Shown piece by piece: positions 6,679 through 14,535 of a stretch of 14,535 nt of DNA; the stretch's first letter is position 1, and each line of letters begins with the position of its first letter. The stretch comes from UBA2561 sp964577275 (GTDB lineage: Bacteria; Bacteroidota; Bacteroidia; Cytophagales; Thermoflexibacteraceae): assembly GCA_964577275.1 (NCBI GenBank), contig CAZNYR010000099.1, forward strand, positions 1-14,535, written 5' to 3'. The position numbers and the translations under genes were made by a program. Below the pieces are notes generated by a model. The model saw only the letters and a list, made by a program, of their open reading frames with translations. It ran no database searches and had not been told where the DNA came from.

Positions 6679-9600
6679 ATGAAAAAATTATTATTCATCA
6701 TTTCCATATTTATTTCACAAACCATTAAGGCTCAAAGTTTTAATCCTTATATCGACCGCCTGAGTGCCGAACTTGGTTTGTCCAATGCCACCATATATTC
6801 CATTTATCAAGATAGTCAGGGGTTTATGTGGTTTGGCACGGAAGAGGATGGTCTCTGCCGATATGATGGCTATAACATGATATTCTATCAGTTTGATAGT
6901 CAGGATTCTACGACCATTAGTCATAATTCGGTTTCCAGCATTATTGAGGATAAACATCATAATTTGTGGATGGCAACTGGGCGTTATATTAGCCAATACA
7001 ATCCCGTAACCAATCGGTTTAAACGTTTTCCGATTTATGAAAAAGATGGTTCGCTGGCATCAGTACAAAACTGTGGCGAATTGAAAATTGATGCTCACGG
7101 AAAGTTATGGTTCGTGGGATTCGATGGCACAAATAGCATTGGGTATTTTGATGAAAAAAAACAACAATTCATCATTCATTATCACCCCAAATATCACAAT
7201 TCGGATACAGACCAAACATCTTCGATATACATTGATAATCAAGGAAATATATGGATTGGAGCGACCAATGGACTGATGAAATATGATAGTCAGAACGATG
7301 CTTTTCGGTGGGCTTATCAGACCAAAAACTACGCCAGAATTGATGCCATTACCCAAGATAATGATGGCAATATCTGGTTTGGCTCGTCCATTATTGGGCT
7401 TTTTCGGATGCGTCCTGACGGAAACGTAACCCAATTTACGGACGATATGCCCAACAGCGTTTCGTATAATACCATTAATAAATTGCTCAAAGACCAAGCA
7501 GGGCGGTTGTGGGTTTCGACCGAAAACGGGCTGAATGTCATCGAAAACTCGAATGAGGAACAACCTACGTTTGTGCATTTGTTCCCGCCTGTCAAAGGAA
7601 AAGGCTTAAATTATCACTTGATTCGTGGGCTTTTCCAAGATAAACAAGGCATCGTCTGGGTGGGACTTTTTCGGCATGGCATCAACAAAATTTATCCGCT
7701 CACGGCTGGTTTTGAGCGGTATCAGCATCAGCCCAAAGACCCAAATAGTTTATCTGGAACGATGGTGCTCTCTTTTCTCGAAGACCGACAGGGTGATTTT
7801 TGGATTACGATGGATGATTATGGACTCGATAAGTTTGACCGCCAAACCAAAACATTTACCAATTATCGAGCAGTCATGGATTGGACAAAAGATGACAAAT
7901 TATCGGCTTTGAGTGCCATTCAGGACAATCAAAATCAACTTTGGATTGGTACTTGGCGAGATGGACTCCTCAGATACAACAAAACGACACAACAAACAAC
8001 CGCTTTCTGGAAATATCCCAACGGCGGAGCGCATAATATTTGGCGCATCTTCCAAGATTCTAAAAACCGAATTTGGGCAAGTGTATTTTATAATGGGCTG
8101 GCACTGATGAATGAAGAAGGCAAAACGCTCAAACTTTTTGAGCATGACCCCAAAAATAGCACAACTTCCATGACTTCGGATGAAAATGTTTGGGCAATTT
8201 ATGAGGATAAACAACAACAAATTTGGGTCGGGACTATCCTTGGCGTACTGAAATACAATGAAAACGATTCGACTTTTACGCAATATCGCCCACAGGACAA
8301 TGAGCCAAACAGCCTAAGTTCGGGCGATGCCTTGGTATTCTTGGAGGATACCAAAAATAGATTTTGGATAGGCACACGCGGCGGCGGCTTAAATCTGATG
8401 GACAGAAAGACCGAAACATTCAAGGCTTATCGCAAAAAAGATGGCTTGTCTAATGATAATGTGGTCGGTATTTTGGAAGATGATGCAGGAAATTTATGGA
8501 TAAGTACGGTGGACGGACTAAGCAAATTTAATCCAGAAACCGAAACATTTATCAATTTTAATGTGGCGCACGGATTACAAGCCAATAAATTCAATATTAA
8601 CTCGTATTATAAAGATTCCCAAGGGTTTATGTATTTTGGTGGCGTGAATGGTTTTAACCGATTCCATCCCGATAGCATCCAGACCAATGCACACGTTCCG
8701 CCCGTATTAATTACTGATTTTCAGATATTTAACAAAAAAGTAGCGATTGAAAAACATAGCGTATTGCAACAACAAATCCATTTGACAGATGCCATCACGC
8801 TGACCCATCAACAATCCGTTTTTAGCTTAGAATTTTCGGCATTAGATTACATAAATCCAGACCAAAATCAGTATCAATATAAACTTGAAAACTTTGACAG
8901 CGATTGGGTTTCGACCACCGCCAAAAGACGCTTCGTAACCTATACCAATTTGCCACCGGGCGAGTATTTCTTTCGGGTCAAAGCCTCAAATAATGATGGA
9001 CTTTGGAATCAGGAAGGAACCAGCCTCAAGATTACGATTTTGCCTGCTTGGTGGCAAACACGAATATTCAAGGTGGGAGTCATTTTGTTGATAATCAGTA
9101 TGATAGTAGGCTTTTATAAATACCGAACCTATCAATTCAAGGTGCAACAAAAAATCTTGGAACAGCAAGTTGCCGCAAGGACAACCGACCTCAAACAAGC
9201 CAATCAAAAACTCAACGAGCGCAAAGAAGAAATTTTGGTGCAAAACGAAGAACTTCAACAGCAATCCGAAGAAATTATCGCACAACGAGATTTGGTGTAC
9301 GAACAAAAAGCAAAATTAGAAGAAACCACCAAACAAATTACCAAAAGTATTCAGGCTGCCAAAATGATTCAGCGTGCCATTTTGCCCAGCGAATATTTGA
9401 TGAAAAAACACCTGAACGATAACTATTTTTTGTTTTATAGCCCCAAAGATATTGTTTCAGGTGATTTTTATTGGATAAATTATACCCGAAATCGCCTCTT
9501 TGTTAGTGTCGTGGATTGCACCGGACACGGCGTGCCGGGCGCATTTATGTCCATGATTGGACACTCGGCATTGAATAAACTAATTAATGAAATGCAACTC

Positions 9601-10092
9601 AATGACCCCGCAGAAATCCTAACGCAATTAGATATTGAAATTACTAAAATGCTTCGACAAAAACATTCAGGCGACCGAAACGGCATGGATATTTGTCTTT
9701 GTGTTTTAGAAAAATCACAGCACACAACCAAAGTGGCTTTTGCAGGCGCAAAAAATTCGCTCTATTACACCACCGATACCGAATCAGAAGTCCAAATCTT
9801 GAAGGCAGACAAAGCCATGATTGGCGGATTGACTCGAAACCAGCACACATTCAATACACAAAGTTTACAACTTAAACACGGAAATTTGATTTATCTGACC
9901 ACAGATGGCTACATTGACCAAAATAATTTCAAGAGAAGACGCTACGGCTCAATCGCATTCCTAAAATTATTAAATTCGGTACGCACTTTGCCCATCAAAG
10001 ACCAAAAACAAGTCATAATTCAGGCATTTGAAGAATACAAACAAAACGAAGCACAGCGCGATGATGTAACCATTTTGGGCATTCAACTCTAA
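6679..10092 (+). CDS. Propeller/Y_Y_Y sensor with SpoIIE-type PP2C phosphatase output
   Basis: 1137-residue single-pass membrane sensor. A signal peptide (1-18, cleavage after IKA) is followed by about fourteen Reg_prop blades (PF07494) at roughly 40-660, each with a D..G.lW.G.. .GL pattern, for example DSQGFMWFGTEEDGLCRYD (45-63) and DDAGNLWISTVDGLSKFN (601-618); this fits two seven-bladed propellers. A Y_Y_Y domain (PF07495) covers about 715-787 (NLPPGEYFFRVKASNNDGLW). A membrane helix at 796-812 leads to a glutamine/glutamate-rich coiled coil (about 820-895) and a SpoIIE phosphatase (PF07228). The phosphatase metal motifs are intact: SGDFYW (927-932), VVDCTGHGVPGAFMSMIG (944-961), MDICLCVLE (1003-1011), TTDGYID (1074-1080) and RDDVTILGI (1127-1135). 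Family knowledge suggests a carbohydrate or other periplasmic ligand and a phosphorylated anti-sigma-antagonist-like target; neither is visible here. No histidine kinase is present. It ends two bases before the opposing receptor gene. Confidence 0.93.
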   Translation: MKKLLFIISIFISQTIKAQSFNPYIDRLSAELGLSNATIYSIYQDSQGFMWFGTEEDGLCRYDGYNMIFYQFDSQDSTTISHNSVSSIIEDKHHNLWMATGRYISQYNPVTNRFKRFPIYEKDGSLASVQNCGELKIDAHGKLWFVGFDGTNSIGYFDEKKQQFIIHYHPKYHNSDTDQTSSIYIDNQGNIWIGATNGLMKYDSQNDAFRWAYQTKNYARIDAITQDNDGNIWFGSSIIGLFRMRPDGNVTQFTDDMPNSVSYNTINKLLKDQAGRLWVSTENGLNVIENSNEEQPTFVHLFPPVKGKGLNYHLIRGLFQDKQGIVWVGLFRHGINKIYPLTAGFERYQHQPKDPNSLSGTMVLSFLEDRQGDFWITMDDYGLDKFDRQTKTFTNYRAVMDWTKDDKLSALSAIQDNQNQLWIGTWRDGLLRYNKTTQQTTAFWKYPNGGAHNIWRIFQDSKNRIWASVFYNGLALMNEEGKTLKLFEHDPKNSTTSMTSDENVWAIYEDKQQQIWVGTILGVLKYNENDSTFTQYRPQDNEPNSLSSGDALVFLEDTKNRFWIGTRGGGLNLMDRKTETFKAYRKKDGLSNDNVVGILEDDAGNLWISTVDGLSKFNPETETFINFNVAHGLQANKFNINSYYKDSQGFMYFGGVNGFNRFHPDSIQTNAHVPPVLITDFQIFNKKVAIEKHSVLQQQIHLTDAITLTHQQSVFSLEFSALDYINPDQNQYQYKLENFDSDWVSTTAKRRFVTYTNLPPGEYFFRVKASNNDGLWNQEGTSLKITILPAWWQTRIFKVGVILLIISMIVGFYKYRTYQFKVQQKILEQQVAARTTDLKQANQKLNERKEEILVQNEELQQQSEEIIAQRDLVYEQKAKLEETTKQITKSIQAAKMIQRAILPSEYLMKKHLNDNYFLFYSPKDIVSGDFYWINYTRNRLFVSVVDCTGHGVPGAFMSMIGHSALNKLINEMQLNDPAEILTQLDIEITKMLRQKHSGDRNGMDICLCVLEKSQHTTKVAFAGAKNSLYYTTDTESEVQILKADKAMIGGLTRNQHTFNTQSLQLKHGNLIYLTTDGYIDQNNFKRRRYGSIAFLKLLNSVRTLPIKDQKQVIIQAFEEYKQNEAQRDDVTILGIQL

Positions 10093-10094
10093 AT

Positions 10095-12854
10095 TTATCG
10101 AATTTTGAATGTAATTCCTGCTCGCACAAACCGCTCAAATGTCAGCCGTTGCGTATCCAACCGAAACAAAGGCGTATTCGCTCGGCGCAGAAAAACCCTG
10201 TTATTCAGGATGTTATCAATCTGAATGTACGTATCCCATTTCTTAAAACGATGCTTATATTTGAACGACATATCATAATAATCCGCCGTGCCTGCCCCCC
10301 GAAAATACGTGTATTTGTTCTTAAAAATAAACGTCCCTTTTTTCTCCAAAATATCCAACGACATATCGCCACTCACCGCATAACTATCCTGAAAAGCAGT
10401 CTGTTCCGAAGGTTTTGTTATCATTTTTAGTTGCTGATACATCCCCGTAACCATAAAGTTAAATGGCTTTTCCAAATAGGTTTGCATATAAAACTTGGAT
10501 TGTAACGTAACATTCTGAGCCTCACCTACTTCCTGCGTCTGATTGTGCTGAATACGGATGGATTCCAGTTTCATGCCCAACGGCAATTCCTCAAATGTTT
10601 TGGTCAAAATCAGTGCGCCAATCGAATAATTAGAACTTAATTGATTATAGTTTACATTAAAAATATTTCCTTCACCTAATTGATATGAATCCACCGTATA
10701 AGTTTGCCCAAAAACACCTAACGAAATAATCCCAATCCCGATTTTTTGCAACAGCGATGAAACATACGTAACCTCCAAAACTTCTTCGGTTTGGGGCGTA
10801 ATATTTCGGTAAAATGGAATGCCAATGCTCTGATAATCAACCAAATCATAGCCCGCCATGAATTTATGCAACGGAAATGCTGATACGTTTTGTTTGTACG
10901 AAATACTTAAATTATCAAACAATCCAAAATTAAAATCCATTCGCACTTTGTAATCCAATAATTCGTGTGGCGATTGCTCATTTTGGTTTTCCAACTTTAC
11001 AAACGCATAACCTAATTTGGAGTCCAAACTAAAAATGCCTTTGCTAAAATAATACGAAGCATACGGCATGAACTGCCGAAACCCGATTCGAGGCGTATTT
11101 CCTGCAAAAACAGAATAGTACAAATTTGATTCTGCTCCTAAATTATCGGAGAAAAAATCCTTGTCATTTTCGGCAATTTCTTGGCTCAGACGTAAGCCTA
11201 ATGTAAGGTTTCCTCGTTTTTGTTTCATTTGTACAAAACCATGTACGACAGAATGTTGCTTCTTTTGGTGTTGTTTTTGAGTAATATTATAATAATTTAA
11301 GTCATTTTTAACTAAGTTTTCTTCTGAAAATAGATTTTCAGCATTTTTAGTTTCGCCAAAAGCCATCATACTGTTAGAATCATCAGAATTCAAAATAAAG
11401 TTATTATAATTTACTTCCTGTGTATGTAAGGTATTGAGATGAAATCCTATTTTTCCTGAAAAACGATATTCTGATTTCAAACTCAAAATCGCTGTTTTTG
11501 AGCGATTATGGCGGTTTGCATCATAGAAAAATAGTGCCAAATTACTGCCATTAGAGGGTAAATTCGTGCCTGTTTGTACGTTGTTGAATTGCGTGTTCAG
11601 GTCATCCGTTTGGTGATTTTCGAGGTTATAAAGCGTGTTCAAAGTCAGCCGAAATTTACTTCTGTAATCATATTTGACCTCAAATTTGTTTTTGGAAGTG
11701 ATTTGACGGTGTTTTTGAGTGTTAAAAAAACTTAAAATATCTTTTGTATTTGTTAAAAATTGTTGTTTATTAATTTCGATTTCCTCATCCACATATTTAT
11801 TATACGACCCCAAATACATTTCTACGTTGGAATGTGGCGTAAATTTGCCTGTCAAACTCAAAATTCCCGGCTGAAAACGGGTATAATCTTTAAATCCATA
11901 AATTTCTTTTTCAAAACCCGCACGAGCGGTAAGTTCCTGAAAATCAGCAGGAAGTTCAAATACACTCAAATACGCTTCTTTGTCAATATCCTTGAGTTGT
12001 TCTAAGGATATACGTTGTTGTCCGAACTGGTCAAACTCGGTGAGCAGATGAAATTTTGCCTTTTTTCGGAGCGCAAAAAAGTTGGCATAACCCCCAAAAA
12101 GCATTTGATTTTGGTAGCCTGTCGCCAGTTTTGCATCGCCAAAAAGCGTTTTATTGAGGCTGGGTTTGAGTTTGATGTCCAAGACAACCAGCGACTTATC
12201 GGACAAAAGTGACTCTTTGAGTTTGTCGTTTTGTTCGTTAGTACGCACCTCGACACTTTCGACCATATCAGGCGTAAGGCTACGCGTTGTTAAGCTCGTC
12301 CCTGCCTTGAGAAATTCTTCGCCATTTATCAGGATTTTATCAATTTGTCTGCCGTTTACTTTGATATTTCCGTCATTTGAAACCTCAAATCCAGGGATTT
12401 TTCGCAATACATCTTCGAGCGTGGCATCTTTGGTTTGCGTCCAGTGCTGAACATCGTAAATTACGGTATCCTCCTTCACGATAATCGGCGAGCGTTTGGC
12501 TGTAATTTGTACTTCATTCATTTCTTTGGACTTCAGGTTCAACGGCAAATCCAACCGAATTTCGCGGTATTGCGAAGCGATAACTATCTCTTGTTCAATA
12601 CTTTGATAATTAAAACTATTGACCTGCATCCGATACACGCCGGGCAATACTAACGAAATTTCGTAATGCCCCACCGAATCCGAGTACGTAAAATCGACCA
12701 ACTGATTTTTTTGGGTCAGAATACTGATTTGACAAAATTCGATGTTTTCTTTTGTTAATGAATCCGTTACCGTGCCATGGATTTTGTATTGCGCCCAAGC
12801 GGTTTGCAGGCATAAAAACTGCACAAGAATAAAACTTAATATACTGATTTTCAT
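10095..12854 (-). CDS. TonB-dependent-receptor-like outer membrane beta-barrel protein
   Basis: 919-residue outer membrane protein. A signal peptide (1-21, ending AWA before Q22) precedes a carboxypeptidase-regulatory-like beta sandwich (about 24-105; YKIHGTVTDSLTKENIEFCQ and DSVGHYEISL). Next is a plug-like region (about 113-230; LEDVLRKIPGFEVSNDGNIK, VNGRQIDKILINGEEF, and DMVESVEVRTNEQNDKLKES). The rest (about 235-919) is a long series of alternating strands, resembling the outer membrane barrel family PF14905 found in Bacteroidota. Such proteins import large or scarce ligands with TonB energy; the ligand here is unknown and no clear TonB box is seen. There is no SusD partner, which argues against a glycan utilisation locus of the SusCD type. 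The gene lies downstream of the GLPGLI and carboxypeptidase-like genes, a combination familiar in this phylum. A hairpin with a T-run 25 bases before the start may reduce read-through from them. Confidence 0.9.
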   Translation of the reverse strand: MKISILSFILVQFLCLQTAWAQYKIHGTVTDSLTKENIEFCQISILTQKNQLVDFTYSDSVGHYEISLVLPGVYRMQVNSFNYQSIEQEIVIASQYREIRLDLPLNLKSKEMNEVQITAKRSPIIVKEDTVIYDVQHWTQTKDATLEDVLRKIPGFEVSNDGNIKVNGRQIDKILINGEEFLKAGTSLTTRSLTPDMVESVEVRTNEQNDKLKESLLSDKSLVVLDIKLKPSLNKTLFGDAKLATGYQNQMLFGGYANFFALRKKAKFHLLTEFDQFGQQRISLEQLKDIDKEAYLSVFELPADFQELTARAGFEKEIYGFKDYTRFQPGILSLTGKFTPHSNVEMYLGSYNKYVDEEIEINKQQFLTNTKDILSFFNTQKHRQITSKNKFEVKYDYRSKFRLTLNTLYNLENHQTDDLNTQFNNVQTGTNLPSNGSNLALFFYDANRHNRSKTAILSLKSEYRFSGKIGFHLNTLHTQEVNYNNFILNSDDSNSMMAFGETKNAENLFSEENLVKNDLNYYNITQKQHQKKQHSVVHGFVQMKQKRGNLTLGLRLSQEIAENDKDFFSDNLGAESNLYYSVFAGNTPRIGFRQFMPYASYYFSKGIFSLDSKLGYAFVKLENQNEQSPHELLDYKVRMDFNFGLFDNLSISYKQNVSAFPLHKFMAGYDLVDYQSIGIPFYRNITPQTEEVLEVTYVSSLLQKIGIGIISLGVFGQTYTVDSYQLGEGNIFNVNYNQLSSNYSIGALILTKTFEELPLGMKLESIRIQHNQTQEVGEAQNVTLQSKFYMQTYLEKPFNFMVTGMYQQLKMITKPSEQTAFQDSYAVSGDMSLDILEKKGTFIFKNKYTYFRGAGTADYYDMSFKYKHRFKKWDTYIQIDNILNNRVFLRRANTPLFRLDTQRLTFERFVRAGITFKIR
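10113..10147. repeat. Receptor-gene copy of the 35-bp repeat
   Basis: Encodes the LTFERFVRAGI part of the receptor C-terminus on the minus strand. It matches intergenic positions 5430-5464 at 28 of 35 bases without gaps. Confidence 0.4.
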
Positions 12855-12882
12855 AGAATTAATATTGATGATTTTAAGAAAT

Positions 12883-12919
12883 AAAAAATCCTTTCTCCAA
12901 AGACAATTTTTGGGAAAGG
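12883..12919 (-). terminator. Intercistronic terminator or attenuator upstream of the receptor gene
   Basis: On the minus strand a stem pairs 12909-12919 with 12890-12901: CCTTTC/GAAAGG and CCAAA/TTTGG joined by one bulged base. It is followed by ATTTTTTATTT. The stem-loop begins 34 bases after the carboxypeptidase-like gene stops, and the T-run ends about 29 bases before the receptor ATG. An imperfect -7 element (TGTCTTTG) lies inside the hairpin at 12898-12905, so the site could end one transcript and help start the next. Confidence 0.65.
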
Positions 12920-12953
12920 AAGACGCATATTTTTCGATAAAAAATGATCGTTG

Positions 12954-13784
12954 TTATTCGTGTTCGATGACCGCAAAAATGGCTGGTCCATATCGTTCGG
13001 ATTTCCATTTACCCAAATTACGCCGTTCATACGTAAAATAACGAAAAGAAGCATTCATTGTCAGCCCATAGTCTTTATCTTTTGGTATTTTGACTGCTTC
13101 TAAGGTTACGATAATATCCTCTTTGACTTCCAGATTCAAATGGTCAATATCGGCATAAATGCTGTTTTTGATGTCGCTTTTTGCAAATTTGAGATAAACA
13201 GGTTCGGGCAAAATATTTTCACCTACTTCATCGCCCTCCATTTGATACATATTGACTTGATAAAACATCGAATCATGTGAACAATAATGCACATTTACCC
13301 CAATTTTTTTGAGCAAAGAAGGCTGTTTGATGTTGATTCGTGTGCCGTATTCCCAACCTAATTGCCAATCTCCATTAACATAAAAACCCTCTTGAAAAGC
13401 AGAACTTTCGGTACGTAAACCGACCTTTTTTTCTTTGAGTTTTTTGGAGCGGATGGTAACTTCAGGAAGTTCATTCTTAGAGGTTTGTAAAAATATTTTA
13501 CCGTCTTTTTCTTCGCAGATTTTTGTTAATTCCTGTATCGAAATCTCTTGCTGAATAAATCCAATCGCCGAAATCCGAAGCATTGCCGTTGATTCTATTT
13601 TTTTGAGTGAAAAGTCAAAAAATCCATTTTCGTCCGATGCCGTGCCTTGATAATTTCCTATCACTGCCATATTGACAAAAGGAATCGGTTTTTGTGTTTC
13701 TTCTGAAAGGATTTGCCCTTTAAAATTTTGCCCAAATGCCTGAAAACCAAGCAGAAATAATACGGTAAATAATTGAAGTTTCAT
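12954..13784 (-). CDS. Secreted carboxypeptidase-regulatory-like domain protein
   Basis: 276-residue exported protein. The signal peptide (1-18, ending AFG before Q19) is followed by a carboxypeptidase D regulatory-like beta sandwich (about 20-101; FKGQILSEETQKPIPFVN, GTASDENGFFDFSL, LRISAIGF). After the short linker NELPEVTIRSKKLKEKKVG (104-122) comes a second, probably all-beta domain (about 135-276) with GWEYGTRINIKQPSLLKKIG and FYQVNMYQMEGDEVGENIL, a layout I recognise from other Bacteroidota exported proteins without known function. No peptidase residues are present, so it is not a carboxypeptidase. It starts 12 bases after the GLPGLI stop, so the two are in one operon. Its signal peptide and leader are nearly identical to those of the GLPGLI gene although the mature proteins are unrelated, which points to duplication and recombination. 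A binding or assembly role next to the downstream receptor is inferred. Confidence 0.8.
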   Translation of the reverse strand: MKLQLFTVLFLLGFQAFGQNFKGQILSEETQKPIPFVNMAVIGNYQGTASDENGFFDFSLKKIESTAMLRISAIGFIQQEISIQELTKICEEKDGKIFLQTSKNELPEVTIRSKKLKEKKVGLRTESSAFQEGFYVNGDWQLGWEYGTRINIKQPSLLKKIGVNVHYCSHDSMFYQVNMYQMEGDEVGENILPEPVYLKFAKSDIKNSIYADIDHLNLEVKEDIIVTLEAVKIPKDKDYGLTMNASFRYFTYERRNLGKWKSERYGPAIFAVIEHE

Positions 13785-13833
13785 GATTTTTAATGTTTAA
13801 TTATCGGCATCAATGCCCATTTCTTGACTGGTC
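13728..13833. repeat. Copy 1 of a 106-bp direct repeat
   Basis: Covers the signal-peptide codons of the carboxypeptidase-like gene, the 12-base spacer and the last codons of the GLPGLI gene. It matches 14430-14535 with four mismatches by eye, at an offset of 702 bases. Homology stops at the signal peptide/mature protein boundary on the left. Confidence 0.9.
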
Positions 13834-14486
13834 ATTTTATCCATTTTATCAAGCCATTTTTCAGTTTTACTTTTGGCTTTATCATACTTTTTAGCAGAGA
13901 CTAGTTCGCCTTCGGTAATTTGTAATTTTGAAGCAGGAACTTTCTCAAACACGACTTTTTGTGCTGTTTCAGTAGCACCTGACTCATACTCAACACTTAA
14001 AATAGCACCAGGTAATCCATTCAATAAAGGCAAGCCTACACTAACAGATATTTCAGAAGTAAACCAAGCCACCACAGTCGTGCCATTAACAGGATTAATT
14101 GTTGTTGCTTTAGAGCATACAAAATTCAATATTGTCTTTTTCTCTGAATGAATTTTCCAATTCAGGGATTCCACATCAAATTCGGTGCGAAGAAACGTAT
14201 TTGCAGACAACTGTTTTTGTTTCATTCCCTTTTTTTCCTGTATGTTGATATAATATTTTACATAAGGATATGTAATAATAGTTTTACTAAGAGCTTGGTT
14301 ATCAAGAATTTTATCTTCTCCATTTTCCCTAATTAAAATGGAATGTTCTTTATTAAAATAAACTCTATTATGTTCAATAGGGAATAATGGATTTGGGTTT
14401 TCATATTTGTATAGAATATATCCCTCTGTTTGTCCAAACGCCTGAAAACCAAGCAGAAATAATACGGTAAATACTTGAAATTTCAT
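13797..14486 (-). CDS. GLPGLI family protein
   Basis: 229-residue exported protein of the GLPGLI family (TIGR01200), found in Bacteroidota and of unknown biochemical function. It has a signal peptide (1-18, ending AFG) and a beta-rich mature part. Diagnostic segments are SLNWKIHSEKKTILNFVCSK (107-126), NGTTVVAWFTSEISVSVGLP (134-153) and the motif NGLPGAILSV (156-165), in which the usual second leucine is an alanine. The C-terminus is lysine-rich and charged (about 199-229). Length is within the usual range. It starts 12 bases after another gene whose last eleven codons are identical to its own, and ends 12 bases before the carboxypeptidase-like gene. GLPGLI genes are often found beside TonB-receptor-like genes, as here, so a role in loading, assembling or protecting that outer membrane system is a reasonable inference. 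Confidence 0.88.
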   Translation of the reverse strand: MKFQVFTVLFLLGFQAFGQTEGYILYKYENPNPLFPIEHNRVYFNKEHSILIRENGEDKILDNQALSKTIITYPYVKYYINIQEKKGMKQKQLSANTFLRTEFDVESLNWKIHSEKKTILNFVCSKATTINPVNGTTVVAWFTSEISVSVGLPLLNGLPGAILSVEYESGATETAQKVVFEKVPASKLQITEGELVSAKKYDKAKSKTEKWLDKMDKMTSQEMGIDADN

Positions 14487-14535
14487 GATTTTTAATGTTT
14501 AATTATCGGCATCAATGCCCATTTCTTGACTGGTC
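14430..14535. repeat. Copy 2 of the 106-bp direct repeat (runs off the window)
   Basis: Covers the GLPGLI gene signal-peptide codons, a 12-base spacer and the end of a further upstream gene. The match to copy 1 is still perfect at the window edge, so the true repeat is probably longer. Confidence 0.9.
14499..14535 (-). CDS. C-terminus of a second GLPGLI-like gene (5' part outside window)
   Basis: Only the last twelve codons are visible: TSQEMGIDADN and a TAA stop at 14501-14499. These eleven residues and the bases around them are identical to the end of the GLPGLI gene at 13797-14486. The stop-to-start spacing to the next gene is also the same 12 bases. The simplest reading is a tandem paralogue of the GLPGLI gene, in the same operon. 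Only the tail is seen, so the rest of the protein is inferred. Confidence 0.65.
   Translation of the reverse strand, partial: TSQEMGIDADN

Noticed and set aside
7105..7578. 157-codon minus-strand frame inside the sensor gene, and similar antisense frames elsewhere
   Set aside because: They lie opposite strongly conserved domains, have no signal or domain content and arise from the codon use of the real genes.
6820..8660. DNA-level tandem repeats in the propeller region
   Set aside because: The repetition is at protein level only; the blades share motif positions but not nucleotide identity, as expected for old propeller blades.
10095..12854. Reading the receptor as a SusC protein of a polysaccharide utilisation locus
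   Set aside because: No SusD-like gene, glycoside hydrolase or ECF sigma/anti-sigma pair is adjacent, and the architecture fits PF14905-type barrels better.

Overview
The window looks like a chromosomal segment from a member of the Bacteroidota, most likely Cytophagales-like (order is inference). The evidence is a GLPGLI-family gene, a DUF6787-type membrane protein, a TonB-type receptor with a carboxypeptidase-regulatory-like front end, a two-component-regulator-type propeller with a Y_Y_Y domain, AT-rich intergenic DNA, no clear Shine-Dalgarno sequences, and several matches to the Bacteroidota -7 promoter element TAnnTTTG. I see no rRNA, tRNA, CRISPR array, transposase or phage gene.

Left part (1-5000). 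A truncated AmpG-like MFS transporter (-) carries an unusual extracytoplasmic insertion. A 500-base non-coding stretch follows, with two short palindromes. Next is a small secreted protein (+) built from two similar beta-sandwich-like units. It converges, across a bidirectional terminator, on a minus-strand group: DUF6787 membrane protein, class I methyltransferase with an N-terminal zinc-ribbon-like motif, and aldose 1-epimerase (galM).

Middle (5000-10092). All genes read rightward: a tiny lipoprotein with its own promoter and terminator, a lipoprotein-anchored sugar-phosphate-isomerase-like TIM barrel, and a 1137-residue sensor. The sensor has fourteen propeller blades, a Y_Y_Y domain, one membrane helix, a coiled coil and a SpoIIE/PP2C phosphatase. 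It appears to turn an outside signal directly into serine/threonine dephosphorylation, with no histidine kinase.

Right part (10095-14535). A minus-strand cluster reads: end of a second GLPGLI gene, GLPGLI gene, secreted carboxypeptidase-regulatory-like protein, TonB-dependent-receptor-like outer membrane protein. The first three are spaced by 12 bases each. The 106-base block spanning GLPGLI 3' end, spacer and next gene's signal peptide is present twice, 702 bases apart, showing recent tandem duplication. A terminator-like hairpin separates the receptor gene from the upstream genes. The most plausible little-described unit here is this GLPGLI / carboxypeptidase-like / TonB-receptor cell-envelope cassette, together with the propeller-phosphatase sensor that converges on it.
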